Part shown: positions 52,213 through 62,088 of the stretch, piece after piece | How the letters are laid out: each line of letters starts with the position of its first letter | How positions within the stretch are numbered: position 1 is the first letter of the stretch | Source: Fodinibius sp964490705 | Lineage (GTDB): Bacteria; Bacteroidota; Rhodothermia; Balneolales; Balneolaceae | Length of the DNA stretch: 64,000 bases | Assembly (NCBI GenBank): GCA_964490705.1 | Contig: CAZBCG010000001.1 | Location: 372,001-436,000 of the forward strand | Direction of reading: 5' to 3' | Translations under genes and position numbers: made by a program | The notes under the pieces: model-generated | What the model was told of the DNA's origin: nothing | Seen by the model: only the letters and a program-made list of their open reading frames with translations | The model's database searches: none

Positions 52213-52282
52213 AACAGCATCATTTTATATTCGTCAAATCCTGCATTATGTAACGCAAAAATGGTTCTGAAATTGTAAGAAC

Positions 52283-53056
52283 TTAGTCCATCTGTTCGGC
52301 AATGGCCAATGTCTCGTCATCCATCTTCATATTGGTAAATACATTAGAGACATCGTCATTATCTTCAAACTTATTCATTAGCTTAAAGTTCGATTCTGCC
52401 ACATTGGGATCCACTTTTACTTCGGTCATGGGGATGCGAATAAGCTCGGCCGAATCAATTTCATAATCAAGCTCCTCAAAGTTGTCACGTACCTCATACA
52501 TCGATTCACGGGCCGTTGTTATATTCAGTACTTCTCCATCGGTATCAATATCTTCGGCTCCGGCGTCGATAGCCTCGAGCATAAATTCGTCATCGTCGAT
52601 CTCAATATCCTGTTCCTCTTTTTTGATGCGGATCATCCCTTTTTGTTCAAACAGGTAGTCAACCGATCCGTCGGTGCCGAGATTGCCGCCGTGCGAAGTA
52701 AAGATATGCCGGATATCGCCTACCGTGCGATTGTAATTGTTGGTAGTCACTTCAATAAAATAGGCAATGCCGCCGGGGCCGTATCCTTCATAGGTTGCAT
52801 CCTCGTAGCGCCCTTCGCCCTCATCGAGTTCGCCCGTACCTTTCTTGATGGCACGCTCGATATTATCCTTGGGTACATTATCACTTTTAGCATTGTCGAT
52901 AGCGGTATCAAGCCGGGGATTCATCTCCGGATCGCCGCCTCCTTCGCGAGCTGCTACAGAAATTTCGCGAAGATGCTTGTTAAATAATTTATTTCGCTTT
53001 TTGTCTTCTTTAGCCTTTTTGTGCTTGATATTCGACCATTTCGAATGACCTGCCAT
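52283..53056 (-). CDS. yebC: YebC/PmpR-family protein
   Basis: A 257-residue protein with the universal N-terminus MAGHSKWSNIKHKKAKEDKK and the block VPKDNIERAIKKGTGEL, followed by YEGYGPGGIAYFIEV and SHGGNLGTDGSVDYLF. YebC proteins have been described as DNA-binding regulators and, more recently, as ribosome-associated factors that help synthesis of proline-rich stretches. The C-terminal tail is more acidic than usual (FEDNDDVSNVFTNMKMDDET). It is probably separate from the bat genes, with a 70-bp gap. Confidence 0.95.
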   Translation of the reverse strand: MAGHSKWSNIKHKKAKEDKKRNKLFNKHLREISVAAREGGGDPEMNPRLDTAIDNAKSDNVPKDNIERAIKKGTGELDEGEGRYEDATYEGYGPGGIAYFIEVTTNNYNRTVGDIRHIFTSHGGNLGTDGSVDYLFEQKGMIRIKKEEQDIEIDDDEFMLEAIDAGAEDIDTDGEVLNITTARESMYEVRDNFEELDYEIDSAELIRIPMTEVKVDPNVAESNFKLMNKFEDNDDVSNVFTNMKMDDETLAIAEQMD

Positions 53057-53260
53057 AGGATGATAATCTATTTTAAAAGTACGACCAGAATATGGTATCT
53101 TCGGTTCAGACGATGTTTATAACAAGTCTATAATATAACAGATACAAGCCTTTGCACCTAATGCCTGCATATGGAAATGAGGAGGCCAATAATTTTGTTC
53201 TCATTCATAATCTCATCACAAATGGCATGATCAGGCCGGAACTTTAAGTACAGATATAGA

Positions 53261-54409
53261 ATGAATATAGGAATTGTTTGCTATCCCACCTTTGGCGGAA
53301 GTGGCGTGGTTGCCACCGAGCTTGCAAAAGGATTGGCCCACCGCGATCACAACGTGCACATGTTGAGTTATGCGCGTCCCGCACGGCTGGACACATTTCG
53401 GACGAACATTTCGTATCACGAGGTGAATATGAATACCTACCCGCTGTTTGAATATCCGCCGTACGACTTGGCACTGGCCAACCAGATGGCCAATCTTATT
53501 GAGTATGAAAATATTGATGTACTGCACGTACATTATGCTATTCCCCATGCCACCAGTGCTTATTTGGCCAAGCAGATCTTGGGAGAAAAAGCAAAAGATG
53601 TGCCGCTGATTACCACTCTGCACGGCACCGATATTACGATTGTGGGCAGCGATCCCAGCTATAAGAGTGTCGTCGATTTCTCCATTAATCAAAGTGATGG
53701 GGTGACTGCCGTTTCGGAGTATCTGCGGGATGAGACCTACGAGCGTTTCGATATCAAAAAGGATATCGAGGTGATTCCCAACTTTATAGATCTCGACCGA
53801 TTTAAAAAATCCAACAAGGGTCATTTCAAAAAGGCGATCTGTCCCGATGGCGAAAAAGTGGTGGTGCATGTTTCCAATTTTCGCGAAGTCAAGCGCGTGC
53901 CCGAAGTGGTGAGTGTGTTTAACCATGTGTTGAAACATGATATTAAAGCCAAGCTGTTGCTTGTTGGCGACGGTCCCGACCGACAACGGGCCGAGCAGCG
54001 CTGTCGCGATCTCGGTATTTGCGACCAGGTGCGATTTTTGGGCAAGCAGGACCAGGTGGAGGAAGTACTTTCCATTGCCGATCTGTTTTTGATTCCCTCG
54101 GGATCAGAAACCTTTGGACTGGCCGCCCTCGAAGCAATGAGCTGTAGCGTGCCGGTGATAAGTTCCAATATTGGAGGCCTGCCCGAAGTTAATATCCACG
54201 GTGAAACAGGGTATCTCTGCGATCTCGATGATATCGATTGTATGGGTGAATACGCTGTTGAGATTTTGTCGGATGAAAAACTTCACAAACAGCTTTCTAA
54301 AAACGCCCGAAAGCAAGCTAAAACATTTGAGATGAGCAAAGTCATCACGCAATACGAAGAATATTACAAGCAGTGTCGGGAAGAGATTCTTGAAAAAATT
54401 GCTCGATAA
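53261..54409 (+). CDS. bshA: N-acetyl-alpha-D-glucosaminyl L-malate synthase BshA
   Basis: GT4 glycosyltransferase catalysing the first step of bacillithiol synthesis: UDP-GlcNAc plus L-malate. The N-terminus MNIGIVCYPTFGGSGVVATE and SYARPARLDTFRTNISYHEV are specific to the BshA group. The C-terminal donor domain has VSNFREVKRVPEVVSVF and the E-x7-E motif in IPSGSETFGLAALEAMSCSV. Length 382 is typical. It predicts a bacillithiol-type low-molecular-weight thiol in this organism; bshB and bshC must be elsewhere. Confidence 0.93.
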   Translation: MNIGIVCYPTFGGSGVVATELAKGLAHRDHNVHMLSYARPARLDTFRTNISYHEVNMNTYPLFEYPPYDLALANQMANLIEYENIDVLHVHYAIPHATSAYLAKQILGEKAKDVPLITTLHGTDITIVGSDPSYKSVVDFSINQSDGVTAVSEYLRDETYERFDIKKDIEVIPNFIDLDRFKKSNKGHFKKAICPDGEKVVVHVSNFREVKRVPEVVSVFNHVLKHDIKAKLLLVGDGPDRQRAEQRCRDLGICDQVRFLGKQDQVEEVLSIADLFLIPSGSETFGLAALEAMSCSVPVISSNIGGLPEVNIHGETGYLCDLDDIDCMGEYAVEILSDEKLHKQLSKNARKQAKTFEMSKVITQYEEYYKQCREEILEKIAR

Positions 54410-54431
54410 ATCTGATGGATTGGCAAATTAT

Positions 54432-54453
54432 CCTCAAGGGAATTGCACTCCCG
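54432..54453. repeat. Single arm of dispersed repeat family A
   Basis: CCTCAAGGGAATTGCACTCC matches one arm of the family A repeats with one or two changes. No second arm was found nearby, so this is a decayed or partial copy. Confidence 0.55.
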
Positions 54454-54482
54454 ATAAAACGTATCGTCTGAATTATCATTAA

Positions 54483-55379
54483 ATGAACTTTTCTGATTCC
54501 CCGTCACCAAGGGCACTCGGCTTTATAGTTTTCGGTGCGGCGATGGTGAGCTTTACGTCTGTTTTTGTGGAGCTGGCGCATGTCGGACCCACCGTTTCGG
54601 CTTTTTACCGGATGCTGTTTGGCGGGATTATCCTGCTGGCCATCACACTTATTCGCGGCGACCGACTGTGGTTCGGCATGAAGAGCCTGGCAATTCCTTT
54701 TCTGTGTGCTTTTCTCTTTAGCCTGGATCTGTTCTTCTGGCACCGCAGCATCAATTATGTGGGGCCGGGACTGGCGACCATTCTCGGCAATATGCAGGTC
54801 TTTTTTGTGGCAATGCTGGCTGTGTGGTTTCTCAAAGAAAAGTTGGGCTGGCGGCTGATGGTGGCCATCCCCTTTGCCGTACTGGGTTTGTTTATGATCG
54901 TGCGAACCGGCTGGGGTCAGCAAGACGGCACGGTAAAATTGGGTGTGTTGTATGGCTTGCTGACAGCTCTTTGCTATGCTCTTTATATCCTAACACTTCG
55001 AAAATCGCAGTCGGCTGAACAAAAATTGCGATACGCACTTATTCCAAATATGGCATGGATCTGCATGCTATCGGCTGTGCTGTTGGGTATTACCGTTTGG
55101 ATTGAACCTGAAGCCCATTTTGCTATTCCTGATCTCCAAACATGGGGAGCCTTGATCGGGCTCGGGCTTATGGGACAGGTATTGGGATGGGTATCTATTT
55201 CAAAAGGTCTGCCCGATGTGAATGCTTCGATAGCGGGGCTGGCTCTGTTGTTACAGCCGGCGCTGGCGTTTATGTGGGATATTCTGATTTTTGATCGACC
55301 GACAACCGCGCTGGAATATGTTGGCGCCGTGATTGTTCTTGGCGCTATCTATTTGGGATCGAGTAAGCGCAAGAAATAA
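54483..55379 (+). CDS. EamA/DMT-family transporter
   Basis: A 298-residue, 10-TM member of the drug/metabolite transporter superfamily, with two EamA repeats (about 10-140 and 155-292). Landmarks are FTSVFVELAHVGPTVSAFYR, the repeat-end pattern LGWRLMVAIPFAVLGLFMIV and ALAFMWDILIFDRPTTALEY. Substrate unknown; many relatives export amino acids or small metabolites. It is followed by the beta-galactosidase gene but with an 87-bp gap and a different expected role. Confidence 0.9.
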   Translation: MNFSDSPSPRALGFIVFGAAMVSFTSVFVELAHVGPTVSAFYRMLFGGIILLAITLIRGDRLWFGMKSLAIPFLCAFLFSLDLFFWHRSINYVGPGLATILGNMQVFFVAMLAVWFLKEKLGWRLMVAIPFAVLGLFMIVRTGWGQQDGTVKLGVLYGLLTALCYALYILTLRKSQSAEQKLRYALIPNMAWICMLSAVLLGITVWIEPEAHFAIPDLQTWGALIGLGLMGQVLGWVSISKGLPDVNASIAGLALLLQPALAFMWDILIFDRPTTALEYVGAVIVLGAIYLGSSKRKK

Positions 55380-55466
55380 CGCTACTAATATAGTCTGAGC
55401 TGAATTCTGTCATTTGGCTTTTGCTATTGAAAATATTAGCGTTATCAAAACAGAAGACATAACCGA

Positions 55467-58400
55467 ATGGTCTATGACGTTATGAAATGCGCAAAACGGT
55501 TTTCGGCTTTCATCATAATCCTGATTTTTGGACTCTTGATCGGTCAGTCAGCGAAAGCGCAATTTTCGTTGACTGAGTTACCCGACTGGGAAAATCCCCA
55601 GGTCATTGGGATTAACAAAGAGCCGGCCCGGGCCCATTTTGTTTCGTATCCCGATATTCAGTCAGCACTTGCGGATGATGATTATCATCCGAGTTCGCCA
55701 TTTTATAAATCACTGGATGGACAGTGGAAATTCAAGTGGGCAGAAAATCCTGAGAGTAGCCCCACTGAGTTTTACAAAGTTGGCTACGATATAAGTGGAT
55801 GGGATGAGATTACTGTGCCGACCTCTTGGCAAACGCAAGGTTATGGCAAGCCCATTTATCTAAACTCTCAATATCCCATCAAGTCGATAATGGGAGGCCT
55901 GTTTCCGCCGCGCGTTCCGCACGATAATAATCCCATAGGATCGTATCGACAGACGTTTACTGTGCCCGAAAATTGGGATCAGCGGCAGGTGTTTATCCAT
56001 TTCGGCGGCGTAAAAAGTGCGTTTTATATCTGGGTGAATGGCGAAAAAGTGGGCTATAGTGAAGGCAGCATGACGCCCGCTGAATTCAATCTTACGCCCT
56101 ACTTGCAAGAGGGAGAAAATACGCTGGCTGTGAAAGTCTATCGCTGGTCGGATGGATCTTGGTTCGAGGATCAGGATATGTGGCGATTGAGCGGTATTTT
56201 TCGCAGCGTAAATCTCTATTCAAAATCGAATCTGCATTTACAAGATTTCTTTGTCCGCGGCGGCTTGGATGAAGCATATCAGGATGGGAAATTACACATC
56301 ACAGCGGAAGTGCAAAATAATACTGATGAAAGCTGGTCGCCCGCTGTGGTAGAGGCTTATCTTTATGATCAAGACGGCAATCGCGTCGGTGACGGTCCGG
56401 TTGCATCAGCCGAAACAGAATACGGCATGCCATCGGGAACGACAAGTTTGGCTGAGCTCCGGGCAACAATTGAACATCCCAAAAAATGGACGGCGGAGAC
56501 GCCCAATTTATATACCGTTATTCTTGTACTGAAAGATGGTAATGGAAATGTCATGGAGGTAGCTCGAAGTCAAACGGGATTTCGGGAGATCGAAATTCGT
56601 GACAATATGTTTTTGGTGAATGGCAAGCAGGTGAAGTTGAAGGGAGCAAACCTGCATGATCACGATCCGCAGACGGGACGCACCGTGGATTACGAGACGA
56701 TGGTGAAAGATGTAAAGCTGATGAAGCAGAATAATCTCAATGCGGTGCGGATGGCGCATTATCCTCACGACAAAAAATATTACGATCTGTTTGACAAATA
56801 CGGGCTTTACGTAATTGACGAGGCGAATATCGAGACGCACGGCATTTCGTTTCATCAAAACCTGCTGCCGGGCAGCGATCCGTTGTGGACGGATGCTACG
56901 CTCGATCGTGCGCGAAGTATGGTAGAGCGGACGAAAAATCATCCGTCGGTCGTGATTTGGTCGCTGGGTAATGAGGCCGGTTACGGCGAAAATTTTCGCC
57001 AGATGGCTTCGTATATCCGCACGGCCGATCCCTCGCGTCCCATTCACTATCAGCATATGAACGAGGTGGCCGATATGATGAGCTACATGTATCCATCGGT
57101 GGATTATTTGCAGCGCGCGTTGAATGATCCTGAAATTGACAAGCCTATTATCCTTTGTGAGTTCGTCCACTCGATGGGCAATTCCACCGGCAACCTGGAT
57201 GAGTATATGGAGCTGATGGAGCACAATCGCAATTTCATCGGGGCCTTTATTTGGGATTGGGTAGACCAAGGCCTTTGGAAAGAAAATGAGCAGGGCGAAG
57301 GATTTTGGGCCTACGGCGGTGATTATGGGGATGAACCCAATGACGGGAACTTTAATTTTAATGGGGTCGTGTTTCCGGATCGGGAGCCGCAGCCGGCGCT
57401 ACAGAAAGTGAAATATTCCTATCAGTCGATAAGTGTTTCGCCGGTGAATTTGCCGGAAGGTCAAATCAGGGTAGCCAATAATTATGCGCATCAAAACCTT
57501 GACGATTACCGGTTACGTTGGTCGCTGAATGAGGACGGGCAATCTATTCAGTCGGGAACTATTGATGAACTGAATATTGCGGCGGGTAACTCTAGGGAAT
57601 TCGCACTGCCTATTGAGTCACCCGATTTAGAAGCGGGACGAGAATACTGGCTGGATGTCAGTTTTCATCTTAAAGATGATACGCGCTGGGCGGATCAAGG
57701 ATTTACCGTTGCCCGGGAGCAGATGAAGATGCCGTATGCCGTTGAGTCAGCTCCTGAATTATCCGAAGAAGATCTTCCGTCGCTCGAGACAAAAGAATCG
57801 AATCAAGAAATTGCGATAAGCGGGTCCGATTTTGAGGCGGTAATCTCGAAACAGACCGGAGCATTGCAGAAGTATGAACATGAGGGAAATCAGTTGATAA
57901 GCGGTCCACTGGTGCCCAATTTCTGGAGGGCAAAAACCGATAACGACCGTGCCGGCTGGGGTAACAGCTTGGATGCTTGGCAAGATGCCACGGAGCAGCG
58001 AACAGTTGAAGATTTTGTCATTGATAAATCAGGAGAAGCAGAAATTGTAATTACTGTTAAGGGCACCTTGCCGATTGGCAAGACGACCTATCAGACGAAA
58101 TACACGATGTTGGGGAATGGAATTATTCAGATAGATCAAAAGGTAACACTGCTCGGAAAAAACATTCCGCCGGCGATTCCGAAAGTGGGGATGGAGGTTC
58201 GAATTCCCAAAGAATTCCGGACGATGACTTGGTACGGACGCGGTCCCCAAGAAAACTACTGGGATCGAAAAAAGGGCATTACTGTTGGACAATATTCCGG
58301 ACTAATTGATTCGCTGTGGGTCAATTATCCATATCCGCAAGAGAATGGGAATCGCAGTGATGTGCGCTGGGTAGCATTTACCAATAGCCAAGGCAATGGA

Positions 58401-58694
58401 GTGTTGGCCGTGGCTGGATCGCAGCTTAGTGTGAGTGCGTGGCCGTATTCTGTTCAGGATTTACAACAAGCTACGCACATCAATGAGCTGCCGCGGCGCG
58501 ATTTTTATACCGTTAACCTGGATTACAAACAGCAGGGATTAGGTGGAACGAACACATGGACAGAGTTGGCGCGGGCGCTGCCCGACTATCGACTGCCGAC
58601 CAGTAAAAGTTACAGCTATCGGTATTATTTGCGTCCGATTACATCTGAGATAGATGCTCTGGATGAAGTTGCGAACCATTCATTTTCAGAATGA
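55467..58694 (+). CDS. Exported GH2 beta-galactosidase (LacZ-like)
   Basis: A 1075-residue glycoside hydrolase family 2 enzyme. A signal peptide (from the internal Met, KRFSAFIIILIFGLLIGQSA) directs it out of the cytoplasm. The sugar-binding domain includes WSDGSWFEDQDMWRLSGIFR. The TIM barrel has the acid/base Glu in SLGNEAGYGENF and the nucleophile Glu in ILCEFVHSMGN. The C-terminal Bgal small chain ends with NYWDRKKGITVGQYSGLID-like motifs and TYNYRY-like SYSYRYYLRP. It probably acts in the periplasm or outside the cell on beta-galactosides from algae or plants. An in-frame Met 15 bp downstream is a better signal-peptide start. Confidence 0.94.
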   Translation: MVYDVMKCAKRFSAFIIILIFGLLIGQSAKAQFSLTELPDWENPQVIGINKEPARAHFVSYPDIQSALADDDYHPSSPFYKSLDGQWKFKWAENPESSPTEFYKVGYDISGWDEITVPTSWQTQGYGKPIYLNSQYPIKSIMGGLFPPRVPHDNNPIGSYRQTFTVPENWDQRQVFIHFGGVKSAFYIWVNGEKVGYSEGSMTPAEFNLTPYLQEGENTLAVKVYRWSDGSWFEDQDMWRLSGIFRSVNLYSKSNLHLQDFFVRGGLDEAYQDGKLHITAEVQNNTDESWSPAVVEAYLYDQDGNRVGDGPVASAETEYGMPSGTTSLAELRATIEHPKKWTAETPNLYTVILVLKDGNGNVMEVARSQTGFREIEIRDNMFLVNGKQVKLKGANLHDHDPQTGRTVDYETMVKDVKLMKQNNLNAVRMAHYPHDKKYYDLFDKYGLYVIDEANIETHGISFHQNLLPGSDPLWTDATLDRARSMVERTKNHPSVVIWSLGNEAGYGENFRQMASYIRTADPSRPIHYQHMNEVADMMSYMYPSVDYLQRALNDPEIDKPIILCEFVHSMGNSTGNLDEYMELMEHNRNFIGAFIWDWVDQGLWKENEQGEGFWAYGGDYGDEPNDGNFNFNGVVFPDREPQPALQKVKYSYQSISVSPVNLPEGQIRVANNYAHQNLDDYRLRWSLNEDGQSIQSGTIDELNIAAGNSREFALPIESPDLEAGREYWLDVSFHLKDDTRWADQGFTVAREQMKMPYAVESAPELSEEDLPSLETKESNQEIAISGSDFEAVISKQTGALQKYEHEGNQLISGPLVPNFWRAKTDNDRAGWGNSLDAWQDATEQRTVEDFVIDKSGEAEIVITVKGTLPIGKTTYQTKYTMLGNGIIQIDQKVTLLGKNIPPAIPKVGMEVRIPKEFRTMTWYGRGPQENYWDRKKGITVGQYSGLIDSLWVNYPYPQENGNRSDVRWVAFTNSQGNGVLAVAGSQLSVSAWPYSVQDLQQATHINELPRRDFYTVNLDYKQQGLGGTNTWTELARALPDYRLPTSKSYSYRYYLRPITSEIDALDEVANHSFSE

Positions 58695-58705
58695 TCTCAT
58701 AATAA

Positions 58706-58742
58706 AAAACCCTTCCAGGATTTTGAACCCTGGAAGGGTTAT
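58706..58742. terminator. Bidirectional intrinsic terminator between lacZ and sucC
   Basis: AACCCTTCCAGG and CCTGGAAGGGTT form a perfect 12-bp stem around a short loop. On the minus strand the stem is followed by six T, ideal for sucC; on the plus strand the tail is weaker. Confidence 0.88.
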
Positions 58743-58763
58743 ACAATAGAGTTAGGAGATTAA

Positions 58764-59972
58764 TTACGAAGCCAGCACTTTCGAAACTTCATCAGCGGCT
58801 TCTTTGAGGATGACAGCAGAGATCACATTCAGATCTGAATTATCGATGATCTCTTTTGCTTCCTCAGCATTGGTTCCCTGAAGCCGCACGATGATCGGTA
58901 CATCTGCAACCTTCTCGGCGATTTCGGGGTCTTTAACGGCTTCGATGATTCCGTTGGCTACGCGGTCGCAGCGCACGATTCCTCCGAAAATGTTGATCAG
59001 GATCGCTTTTACATTTTCATCATCAAGGATAATGCGGAAGCCATTTTTTACGGTTTCAACATTGGCGCTGCCGCCCACATCAAGAAAGTTGGCAGGCTCA
59101 CCGCCGGAAAGTTTGATGATATCCATCGTAGCCATCGCAAGTCCTGCGCCGTTAACCATGCAGCCCACATTGCCATCTAGTTTGATGTAATTCAATCCAT
59201 ACTCCGAAGCTTCCAGCTCAACGGGATTTTCTTCCGATTTATCACGCAGCTCTTCAATATCTTGATGACGGAATAATGCATTGTCGTCGAAAGTCATTTT
59301 GGAATCCAATGCCATTACATCACCGCTTGGTGTTAATACCAGCGGATTAATTTCTACCATGCTGGCATCGGTTTCGAGATAGCAGTTATACAGCGCCATG
59401 ATAAACTTGACTGCTTTTTTGAACGCATCGCCCTCAAGTCCCAGTGCAAACGCCAAATGACGAGCTTGGTTATGTTGTAAGTCCATCCCCGGCTCAACCC
59501 ATTCTTTCACAATTTTTTCGGGGGTTTCTTCGGCAACCGTTTCGATATCCATTCCGCCTTCGGTAGAAGCCATGATGACGTTCTTACTTTTGGCACGGTC
59601 GAGTAAAATCCCAAGATAAAATTCCTGTTCAATGTCCACACCGTCGGTTACATAAATGCGTTGGACTTTCTGTCCCTCTTCGCCGGTTTGCTTGGTAACA
59701 AGCACATCACCGAGCAGCGATTCAGCCGCATCGCGGACTTCATCAATCGTGTCGCAGAGAATAACGCCGCTGGCACCGCTGTTTTTTGTTTCGCCTTTTC
59801 CGCGTCCGCCGGCATGAATTTGTGCTTTCACCACGAACAGTGTAGCACCATTGGCTTTCATTTCCTTGGCCGCTTTTACCGCCTCTTCAACTTCGGTAGC
59901 CGCAACGCCGGCCGGAACTGCAACGTTGTAGTCTTTTAGAATTTCTTTCGCTTGATACTCATGGATTTTCAT
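58764..59972 (-). CDS. sucC: Succinyl-CoA synthetase subunit beta (ADP-forming)
   Basis: A 402-residue ATP-grasp subunit of the TCA-cycle enzyme. MKIHEYQAKEILKDYNVAVP, VKAQIHAGGRGK, NPLVLTPSGDVMALDSKM, LDGNVGCMVNGAGLAMATMD and NIFGGIVRCDRVANGI are all family blocks. It pairs with SucD (alpha), which is not in the window, so the subunit genes are not adjacent. This differs from many bacteria where sucCD is an operon. Confidence 0.97.
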   Translation of the reverse strand: MKIHEYQAKEILKDYNVAVPAGVAATEVEEAVKAAKEMKANGATLFVVKAQIHAGGRGKGETKNSGASGVILCDTIDEVRDAAESLLGDVLVTKQTGEEGQKVQRIYVTDGVDIEQEFYLGILLDRAKSKNVIMASTEGGMDIETVAEETPEKIVKEWVEPGMDLQHNQARHLAFALGLEGDAFKKAVKFIMALYNCYLETDASMVEINPLVLTPSGDVMALDSKMTFDDNALFRHQDIEELRDKSEENPVELEASEYGLNYIKLDGNVGCMVNGAGLAMATMDIIKLSGGEPANFLDVGGSANVETVKNGFRIILDDENVKAILINIFGGIVRCDRVANGIIEAVKDPEIAEKVADVPIIVRLQGTNAEEAKEIIDNSDLNVISAVILKEAADEVSKVLAS

Positions 59973-60158
59973 AACAACAATCGGTGTGATTAATAATTAC
60001 ATCAGTTGTGCATAACGCTGGGATCTTGGATACAGAGCCCTGCAAAAAATGTCAAATGCTTCGCAATTCGAGCGCTTAATATAATAAATGAATGACAAGA
60101 AATTCAGTCATAAATATGATTTTCAACAGGAATGCTATTCAAGCAAATCCTGCAATAG

Positions 60159-61166
60159 TTACTGATATTGGCTGATTTCTATTCTGCGCTTATTTGTGCC
60201 GTCGGCGTCCATAATATAGATCTCATTCATTCCCTCGCGGTTGGAACTAAAAATGATCTGGTTGCCATCCGGTGACCACGAAGCGTAGTAGTCTTTTGCA
60301 GGATGTGTGGTGAGCCTTTTCAAATTGCTACCATCTATGTTGATAGTAAAGATATCAAAGCTTCCGAATCGATTAGATGTAAATACCAGACGGTTACCAT
60401 CGGGCGACCACTGGGGGCCCAGATCAAAATGGATATCATCTGTAATCTGTGTTTGATTCGATCCGTCAGCATCCATCACGTAGATATTGAAGTTCCGATC
60501 ACGATCGGAGGCAAAGGCAATTTTTTCGCCGTCGGGTGACCAGATGGGATCCACTTCGTACGAATGGGGGGAATACGTGAGGCGGGTTTGATTACGACCG
60601 TCCGGTTCCATCGTATAGATTTCCATGTTGCCGTTGCGGTCGGAGAGGAATAGAATTTGAGAACCATCCGGCGAAAAGAACGGATATACATCGGTGGCTT
60701 CATTAAAGGTGAGCTTTCGCATATCATTGGTAAAATGATCGCGCAGATAAATTTCCATGTCGCCGTCTTCACTGGAGTGATAGAGCACATTTTGTCCGTC
60801 GGGCGACCACGAGGGCAAATCGCTGCTGCGTGCCGAGCTGATAGGGAATTGTTCGCCCTCTTTACCGGTATAGCTCATATCATAATGGTGTTGCCGTTCG
60901 CGCTCAGAAAAGAAGGCCACGTGTCGGCCATCGGGCGACCAGGCCGGGTAGTAGTCATTGGCGGGATGGTGACTCATTTGTTCGATATCAAACGTATTGA
61001 GATCGATTACATAGATATCATAATTGCCGCTAATTGATGAGGCGAAAGCGATGTGATCCCCGTCGGGCGACCAGTATGGCTGGATATGAGCCACAGAATC
61101 GACTTGTCCCCATGCGGCACTGTTAATCATCAAGAATCCAAACAGTGTAACAAGCGAGCGTTTCAT
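60159..61166 (-). CDS. Exported TolB-like beta-propeller protein (PD40 repeats)
   Basis: A 335-residue secreted protein. A signal peptide (RSLVTLFGFLMINSAAWGQ) precedes seven repeats of the form YPxWSPDGxxIAFxS (about every 42 residues, for example QPYWSPDGDHIAFAS and DPIWSPDGEKIAFAS), forming a predicted seven-bladed propeller like the C-terminal domain of TolB. Unlike true TolB, no N-terminal helical domain is present and there are no tol/pal neighbours. Likely a periplasmic or surface binding module; partner unknown. Confidence 0.85.
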   Translation of the reverse strand: MKRSLVTLFGFLMINSAAWGQVDSVAHIQPYWSPDGDHIAFASSISGNYDIYVIDLNTFDIEQMSHHPANDYYPAWSPDGRHVAFFSERERQHHYDMSYTGKEGEQFPISSARSSDLPSWSPDGQNVLYHSSEDGDMEIYLRDHFTNDMRKLTFNEATDVYPFFSPDGSQILFLSDRNGNMEIYTMEPDGRNQTRLTYSPHSYEVDPIWSPDGEKIAFASDRDRNFNIYVMDADGSNQTQITDDIHFDLGPQWSPDGNRLVFTSNRFGSFDIFTINIDGSNLKRLTTHPAKDYYASWSPDGNQIIFSSNREGMNEIYIMDADGTNKRRIEISQYQ

Positions 61167-61259
61167 CGTACCCTCCCTCTTTTATGTGATTACCTTTATA
61201 AGAGTAATCATTTTTTGGGATTATCGCACTAAATTTTTGTGGTAAGGCATGCCCGGTGC

Positions 61260-61988
61260 CTATAAAATAACGTCATCTATTTCCCACCAGTTCTTACAGA
61301 TATAATCTGGTTTAGGGCTGTGTACAGTATCATCATACGGCTTGAAATTCGTAAATAAAATGGCCTGCATTCCAACATCTTTAGCTCCGGAAATATCGGT
61401 ATCCATACGGTCGCCAATATGCCACGAAGTACCTGTGTTGTCGGTGGCCTCTTTCATTGCTTTGCGATATGCTCGTACATCCGGCTTGCTGTATCCTGTT
61501 TCGTCGCTAAATACAAAACTTTTAAAATATTTTCCCAGTCCTTTTTGCTCGAGATAGACTCGCAGCACCCGTCCCGGTGAATACATCGTGTCGGATATAA
61601 TAGCCAGCGAATGTTTTTCAGCGAGTTTGGGGATAATCTCTTTGGCACCCTCAGCCAGATCCGGCGCTCCATCCCAGAGCGATTCTTCGAATGCAGTGAC
61701 GAGATACTGGTGTTCACTATCAGTAGCGGGAATCTCCATATAGTTTAAAATTGTGCCTACCAGTTCATCTGTTGTGGGAGTACGCTGTTGGTTCAGCCAG
61801 ATATCGTGGAATTTTTCAGACGCTTTTTGTTTGGCTTCATCAAACGTATCCAGAGAAATATTATCGTTATACTCGTTAGCTACCTCTTGCAGGGCATTAA
61901 TACGGACTTTTCGGCGGATTTCTCCCCCTGTTTGGCCGTCAACCAGCGTATTCCAAAAATCTATAGAAATCATTGAGTCGATTTTCAA
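61260..61988 (-). CDS. HAD-superfamily hydrolase
   Basis: A 242-residue cytosolic HAD enzyme. Motif I is SIDFWNTLVDG, motif II is AIISDTMYS, the Lys motif is YSKPDVRAYRKA and motif III is HIGDRMDTDISGA. Motif I has Trp where phosphatases keep the second Asp (DxDxT); the first Asp nucleophile is retained. D-x-W-N-T forms occur in some HAD families, so it may still be active, perhaps with a different general acid or substrate. A second HAD gene (gmhB-like) lies 100 bp away in the same direction. Confidence 0.85.
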   Translation of the reverse strand: MKIDSMISIDFWNTLVDGQTGGEIRRKVRINALQEVANEYNDNISLDTFDEAKQKASEKFHDIWLNQQRTPTTDELVGTILNYMEIPATDSEHQYLVTAFEESLWDGAPDLAEGAKEIIPKLAEKHSLAIISDTMYSPGRVLRVYLEQKGLGKYFKSFVFSDETGYSKPDVRAYRKAMKEATDNTGTSWHIGDRMDTDISGAKDVGMQAILFTNFKPYDDTVHSPKPDYICKNWWEIDDVIL

Positions 61989-62003
61989 ATTAACAATAAC
62001 AGG

Positions 62004-62060
62004 TCATCCTGAACCTGTGCTACAAAGTCTTGGCGTAGTAGTACTTATTTCAGGATCTGC
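62004..62060. repeat. Fragment of dispersed repeat family B
   Basis: GGTCATCCTGAACCTGTGCT ends with TTTCAGGATCTGCG, an outer arm and a partial second arm of family B. It sits between the two HAD genes. Confidence 0.5.
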
Positions 62061-62088
62061 GTGCTGGTTCCAGCTTCCTCGTTTATTC

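Noticed and set aside
51430..52278. Leucine-rich 282-residue forward frame opposite batC
   Set aside because: It is the antisense of the Gln/Asn codons of batC; the run of Leu, Ile and Val arises from CTG/TTG/ATT complements. The real batC has TPR motifs and an operon context.
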